Shown here: in pieces, positions 58,640-64,000 of the stretch
Position numbering within the stretch: the stretch's first letter is position 1
How the letters are laid out: each line of letters begins with the position of its first letter
From: Aselliscus stoliczkanus
Taxonomy: Eukaryota; Chordata; Mammalia; Chiroptera; Hipposideridae
Direction of reading: 5' to 3'
NCBI GenBank assembly: GCA_033961575.1
Contig: CM066739.1
Span: 70,990,559-71,054,558 of the forward strand
Length of the DNA stretch: 64,000 bases
Made by a program: the position numbers and the translations under genes
Notes under the pieces: model-generated
Databases searched by the model: none
Seen by the model: the letters and a program-made list of their open reading frames with translations, nothing else
What the model was told of the DNA's origin: nothing

Positions 58640-59755
58640 GAAGAAAGATCTTAAAATCTGGCAGGTTATATCAGCGAGTTTTTGTTTATGTAAAGCCCAA
58701 CGTTTGTAAAAGGCACATGCTGCCGTGTTTGAGAGCTGCTAAAAGAGAAGCCCCCGAGTGCATACAGAGGCAGAGCTAGCATGGGCTTCGGCTTGAAAAA
58801 ACGCCTGGCGGGGAAGGTGGAGAGGGTCTGGGATCCCACCACCAGACATGCGTGCTCATGCTCTGTGCATCTGTCCCCAAGACTGTCCCACTAAGATGCA
58901 CATGTACACATCACTCTGAGGCTGGCAACCAAACCATGGCTTCCCTCTGGGGTTTTCCCAGGAATGTCCCCTGGTCTTTCAGGCAAGGACAGAGTGCAGG
59001 GACATGTCCTCTGCATAGAAGTCAAGACCCAATTTTCTTGAGGTGATCCAAACTTACTACTCCTTTCAGGGTTGTGAATGATCACTTCTAGAAAAAAAAA
59101 ATGTGTAAATAATTATTCACACTGACAGGCCATACTCTCTGTTTTTAAAAAGCACCATTCTGAGTAGCTGGGATCTAGGTTTTAGGACATAGTGTGGGAT
59201 GCGGAGAAAACTATTTCTTATTCAGGATCTCAATTCCTTCACCTTCAAAGTGATAAAGGAAACCTAGATCATTAAACCATATTGTTATAATAGAAATTAT
59301 GGATGCTCCAAAAGCCATGCGATTTTTGGTCTTGTAGCTATTATAATTTACATTACCTGTCATTTTAAGGGAAATCACAATAGACAGAATAGTGAATGAC
59401 TTTAAAGATTTGCATCGAGAGGCACTAGAAAATTATGTGCTTTCTTCATGTCTTCCCATGTCACAGGTTTCAGACAGGTGCCCTGTACCAATGGAAGCAG
59501 AATTGCTTTTCGGACAGGCCTGGAGAAAGTAAGCAAATGGGGGTAAAGGCCTTAGGTATCAGGCCAAACTCAAAGGAAGTGTGGAGTATAGGTGCTGAGG
59601 AACAACAACAACAACAAAAAACCTACAGAAAAACAGGCTTTGTCATTGTATCAGGAAGATTGTGGGTAAAGTAACAGAATTTCCTACTAGAAGTTGCTTT
59701 AAAAAATAACGATATATTTTCTGACATGACAAGAAGTTCAAGGTTGGTTCAGAGG
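58640..59755. other. Intron between exons A and B
   Basis: About 1.1 kb between the two exons. A MIR-like piece at about 59160-59265 (gtagctgggatctaggtttt, caattccttcaccttcaaag) is the only repeat I can suggest. Confidence 0.45.
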
Positions 59756-59760
59756 CTTAC

Positions 59761-59964
59761 CAAAGTAATCAAAGTCCCATCTTTTTGATTGGGCGTCCCG
59801 TGTTTTGGGAATGCTTTATCTCTGTCCTCAGAATTGGTTACGGCAGGGTGGTCATCATAACCAGGCCTGGCAAAAGACAGTGGTGTGATCGTAATCAGCT
59901 TCTGGTCACTACATCCCTTCCCTGGTGATGGGGCCATGTTTCCTGAGCAAATGCTACCCAACAT
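59761..59964 (-). CDS. Coding exon A of an unrecognised minus-strand gene
   Basis: A 204-bp block (68 codons) is open on the minus strand. It begins straight after a good 3' splice site: a pyrimidine-rich tract ending TTTTGTTCAG, with the AG opposite plus-strand 59965-59966. It ends at CTTTG followed by the donor GTAAGC, with the GT opposite 59759-59760. The first codon is ATG, but because an acceptor immediately precedes it this is probably an internal exon and need not be the translation start. The other two frames hit stops early. The peptide begins MLGSICSGNMAPSPGKG and ends KDGTLITL; it is polar, rich in Ser, Pro and Asp, with no domain I recognise and no membrane segment. It ends in phase 0, matching the start of exon B about 1.1 kb downstream. 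Coding status is inferred from splice signals and phase; function is unknown. Confidence 0.68.
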
Positions 59965-59969
59965 CTGAA

Positions 59970-61840
59970 CAAAAGTGGGGTTCTATTGGCAAGAACATAG
60001 AACTGACAGTTGGGTAGGCAATCAACCGTTTGCCAAGGCAACAAACATTTTGTCTGGGACAATAAAAAAAAAATTGGCTGAATTTGGTTAAAAAATAACT
60101 CTTCATTGACTACAATCTATGCCACACTTGGGAAATTAGTGTGCCACTCTTCCAACCCAACATGTTCTCTTCTTAAAAGAAGGGGGCGGGGGCAATCTAA
60201 TTTTGTTATCCATGTTGGAACGAGATTTAGGATGCTAATTTGGGCTTCTGGTTTTCATAACAACAGATTGGTAAGTGGAATTTGCAGTAAATCTTCTCAA
60301 TAAGGAGTTGCTTTAAATTCTAGGAATGATGGATATCCTGCATTTATTCATCCTGCCATTAAAATATGTTATATACAAGTCCATAAACGTCTGGTATTTC
60401 CACATGGAGGGAGCCCGACTGTCTCGTAGGTTGAATGCCCAACCTCTGCAAATGGCAGAGCCGAGGTGCAGCTCACCTATCAGCTCTGAGCATAGCTGTT
60501 TCAGAAGGAAAATCGTCTCCACACTCACTGCACCTGTTTACAAATCACAGCAGTGACACTTCTTTCTTTGCCCACATGTCTGATTCTAAGGAAAGTGCCC
60601 ACAGCCCGCTGTGTAAGCATACGATATAGGTTGCCCACAGAGAGAGGAGACAAAGCATTGCAGGCTAACACAGGGCACCCCCACGAACCCCTGCTGGCCT
60701 AAGTCCAAGAAGATGACCGTTAAAACAACAAGCAGATGGCATCCAGGACAAATAACATCCTCATGCGGACTGCCCAAGGTCTAGCGGGAAGGGGTGGGCA
60801 GGCAGCCAGCAAACGCTGTTAGATAACACAGCTGCGATTTCAACACCGAGAGGATCTGTTCGCATTTAAAACTCAGGAATATCCCAATGTTTCGCTAAAA
60901 AAAAGTCTGTAACTGTGGAACGCTGCCATTTTCCTACCTTCTTGCAAAAGTAGCATTGGAGGAAAACAAAAGTATTATTACAACAGCATAACGTTTTCCG
61001 GAAATCCAAACGCCAAATCGCTGACTACCTCAAAGAGTGCAATGAAGTTAAATAAAGAACATTTTCCTCAGGTGCGGAGTTGTCCTACGCCCTACCAGAA
61101 GGGAACTCCCCCCATTGGGTTCAGAATGGGAGCCTACTGTCATGGCATTTGGCTTCCTGGCCTCCTGGGCCACTTTGCTCTCTATTGGGGTGCAGGGCGG
61201 TGGTAACATACAAGGAGCTTTGGACGGGGGAGCAAGACTATGCCCTCCGTTTTCTTTTGCCACAAACTTAACCTCTTTGTGTCTCTTTTTGAGTGGTACA
61301 ATAGGACCCACTTCACCAAATCACTAAATATCAAGTGAGGTAAAGCATACGCAACTGCAAGGATTTGGTTAGGCAAATAGGGTGTTTCTATACAGGTAAA
61401 CATTACCCTCTCCTCAAGGTGTCCTCAGGAGAGAGGAATAGCCAAGCCAAGTACAGAAATCTTATTCATCGGCCATGCTCTGCATGGAGGGGAGGGAGGC
61501 TGGTGGGAATTTTGTGGGCTGGAACTCAACCTGCAAATCAACAAAAATGGTATGTGTGTTTCCTTGTGGTTTTTCTAGAACATCAGTACACTTACATGTA
61601 CATACACAAATACATCAACATTACTCAGGATGGGCTTTACCTGCAGCATCAGAACCAACCCTTTCCAGCTCATACTGGGAACAGCTGCTGTTAGAAATGT
61701 GGCAGAAGGGCATCTACACACTTAGTATTCCTCTCTCCCTAGACAATCATCCAACACCACAAAATGGGAAGGGAAGATGGGACACACTAAGAAAATGGCT
61801 GAGGAACAGGAAAATGAGTTTCTAGTAACCCAGTGCCTAA
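59970..61840. other. Upstream of exon A; mostly unassigned
   Basis: MIR-like text at about 61240-61345 (acttaacctctttgtgtctc). Frames at 60313-60777 and 61048-61311 lack splice signals. The weak exon candidate at 61641-61684 lies here. No CpG island or promoter is visible. Confidence 0.35.
61641..61684 (-). CDS. Weak candidate exon upstream of exon A
   Basis: A 44-bp block has an acceptor-like TTTCTAACAGCAG (AG opposite 61685-61686) and a donor-like CTGCAG|GTAAAG (GT opposite 61639-61640). If entered in phase 2 it is open and ends in phase 0, which would fit exon A. Such short blocks occur often by chance and the polypyrimidine tract is only moderate, so this is a candidate only. Confidence 0.18.
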
Positions 61841-61844
61841 AATA

Positions 61845-61974
61845 CAGAGGGTGCCAAAAAAATGTATACACATTTTGAGACAGGAAAAAACTGTATTAAA
61901 ATTGTGATACTCAATGTATACCGATAACAACAGATGCACACAAGTCATGTGTATTCATTTTTGGACACCCCCAG
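61845..61974. mobile_element. MITE copy 3, mariner-type
   Basis: Left end cagagggtgccaaaaaaatg then tatacacattttgagacagg; right end (reverse complement) ctgggggtgtccaaaaatga. TA flanks at 61843-61844 and 61975-61976. The interior shares aaaactgtattaaaattg with copies 1 and 2 in reverse or direct sense. Confidence 0.85.
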
Positions 61975-61976
61975 TA

Positions 61977-64000
61977 TATTTTTCCAGAGAAACAATGCTG
62001 TGAGTGGAGGTCCTGTATAGTTGAAACAAACTTAATTACCATTTTAACTTTCTGGGTTTTAATTTGGGTACAATTTGCAATGTTGTCTCTGTAAGAAAAT
62101 GTATTCTGAATTCCAAATTTGTATATGAGCTTCAGGAACACAATGCATTTGTAATTATTGTAGTAATTGTTTTGACTTATTTTTAAAAAGCCAAACAAAA
62201 CCCAAAATTCAGTGGATGGTTTATTTGCAACATCAGTAATTGAGTGATATGTGCAAATTTATGATTAAATTCACTTACAAAATGAGAATTAATGGTATTG
62301 AGAATGGTAAGAATTTTGTAGGATGGAACTCAATCTGAAATTAATGTGTTAGAACAGTTATCTAACCATGTTAAGCTGCAGTCTTTTTAAATTATGTGTA
62401 ATTATCTGTATACAGACTAACCAACATTTTGAGTGCAAAATCATACTTTTCAACTAATTTAATCACCACAATTTTAAGAGATTATTATCATTTCCAATTT
62501 TACCAGAGGAAACTGAGGCATAGTGAATTAAGTAATTTGCCTTAGGTCACATGGGGACCTCAGGCATTCTAACACCTGACTTCCACTTTTAATGTCTACA
62601 TTTATACTAAACTTTTGTATTCAAAGCCTTACAAATCTTTAGATTTTTCAAGGTTTTCCAAAAAAAATTTACTTAAAAGTAAATAACGCTTATGCATTTA
62701 GTAGTTACAATTTCTAGAAGTTGCAATGTATAGCTAATCTTGTATTTTTGAAAATTCAATATAAGGTAACACAAGTCAGATGCCATCATCCTAGACTTAA
62801 GGACATCTGCATTGCACAAAGTAGAAAAACTACTTCTGTCACCTGAACATTTGTACTATCAGAATTATTCTGAGCAGCCTGCCTCTAGAAAAACACAAGA
62901 CAAATGAGAGCGGGCTCGGTATTCACAAAACTGAGGTTGAGATCCTTCACTTCTCTGACCCTACTTCAACTTTTATCCCGTGAGGATCACAGCCATTTTA
63001 CAAAGTTGTTGTGAGACATAATTATTAATAAGGTCTTCCCAGATGTATGAGTCATAAATTCTGCCTGTCTCTGACTTAATCTGAGTGTATAAAACGGAAA
63101 TCCGAATGTCCATCTCACAGACGTAAGGTTTGAGAAAACATGTGGACACACTTTGTAAAATGTATAACTTTCCACCAGTGTTTTAAGTAGCTGAGCCATA
63201 ACTCAGGTGAGTGGTGGTAAGGTGCTAGATTTAGGTCCTCAGGCTTTTCTAATTAGAATTACCTGGTGCCTGGAGGGCACTCCAAGCTGTTCTCAATGTT
63301 CCCATCAGGGAAGCTAAGCGTCAAGCCCCTACCATCCTATTGCATGAACAGAAGTGGGAGGGAGGGCAGAGCTCAACTATCCTCAACTGCCAACTAAAGT
63401 ACCTAGTGACTTCCTGAAGAAATAATTGTATCCTTTCCCAACCACAAGAGAAATATGAAATATATGCCAATGATCCTACAGCTTATGCCTGTGGTATAAT
63501 AATTGATCATACTTTATCTCCCAGTAAATTACTTTCAAGACACACTGCTGTAGCCTGAATGACTTTGGAAGAACTTGGAAATTATAAGATCAGTGTTCAG
63601 CAGTTAGAAGTCTCTGTGGACTCAAACCCCTAGGAAGACGGGCTCCTGGGAAGATGGGTCCTGACTTCTTTCCAGGTTCTGATAAATCTAGGAAAATCTG
63701 ATAGTTTCAACAAAATATACTTAATTGGGGTCAAATGAGAAAAGTCACAAATAAATCTAGGTTAACCAAATAAAGGTTAGTGTGGGGTAAGGAAGGTTTG
63801 AAGGGGTGACTCAGGAAATCAGGCTCCATTAAAATGTTGAGTTGTATTCCCTTCTCATTGCAGATGCAGTCCTTTTTGTTCTCTTGTTAATTCCCCAAAA
63901 CACAAAGCCATCTCAGTTCCTGTAGAATATTCAAGAAGAAAGATCTGTCTCAGCCAAGGCTCTCATTGTACAGGTGAGAATCAGATTCCTAGACCTATGG
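61977..64000. other. No gene seen; two MIR pieces
   Basis: MIR-like segments lie at about 62455-62600 (accagaggaaactgaggcat) and about 62930-63040 (gatccttcacttctctgacc). The remainder to the window edge is unassigned. Confidence 0.4.
62455..62600 (+). mobile_element. MIR fragment
   Basis: Contains attttaccagaggaaactga, ggcatagtgaattaagtaat and tcacatggggacctcaggca, a clear MIR core to 3' portion. Confidence 0.72.

Overview
This is an AT-rich, CpG-poor stretch of mammalian nuclear DNA. It is dominated by interspersed repeats (L1, L2, MIR, MaLR LTRs, hAT and mariner elements). The youngest insertions are tRNA-derived SINEs with A-rich tails, intact target-site duplications and a head of the type GGCCGGCCGAGTGGCGCGG. 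From memory this head resembles SINEs of yinpterochiropteran bats (horseshoe-bat type, Rhin-1-like). I therefore favour a bat genome, but the species is inferred and no database comparison was possible. I see no bacterial genes, CRISPR array, or stand-alone rRNA or tRNA gene.

The only convincing host coding sequence lies in the last 12 kb on the minus strand. Three exon-like blocks (59761-59964, 58430-58633 and 52706-52799) each have a good 3' and 5' splice site and no stop in the shared frame. Their phases agree (0-0, 0-0, 0-1), giving 167 complete codons plus one base. I do not recognise the protein. The upstream and downstream exons are not securely found; a weak 44-bp candidate sits at 61641-61684. 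The intervening DNA would be intron and holds L1, L2, SINE and MITE copies.

Layout. 0-5 kb: decayed class I-type endogenous retrovirus pol remnant, two SINEs and flanking sequence. 5-15 kb: a MITE, old L1/MIR/L2 pieces and long stretches with nothing recognisable. 15.6-18.8 kb: one old L1 split by two long SINEs. 22-26 kb: a MaLR LTR fragment and a patchwork of L1 pieces, including a small L1 tail nested in another L1. 28.7-30.5 kb: three SINEs in tandem neighbourhood. 31.7-35.4 kb: MER20, three GGAA-type tetranucleotide arrays and a MaLR LTR. 36.1-38.7 kb: an L1 piece cut by a 566-bp mariner with recognisable terminal inverted repeats, then a MER8-like element apparently split by an LTR-like insert. 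41-50 kb: SINEs, MIR, L2, a textbook MER5A and another MaLR LTR. 52.7-60 kb: the exon-bearing region. 60-64 kb: mostly unassigned sequence with a third copy of the MITE family.

Family names for old repeats are from memory of consensus sequences, so boundaries are approximate unless a target-site duplication is given. Retroviral remnants are described only and are clearly non-functional.
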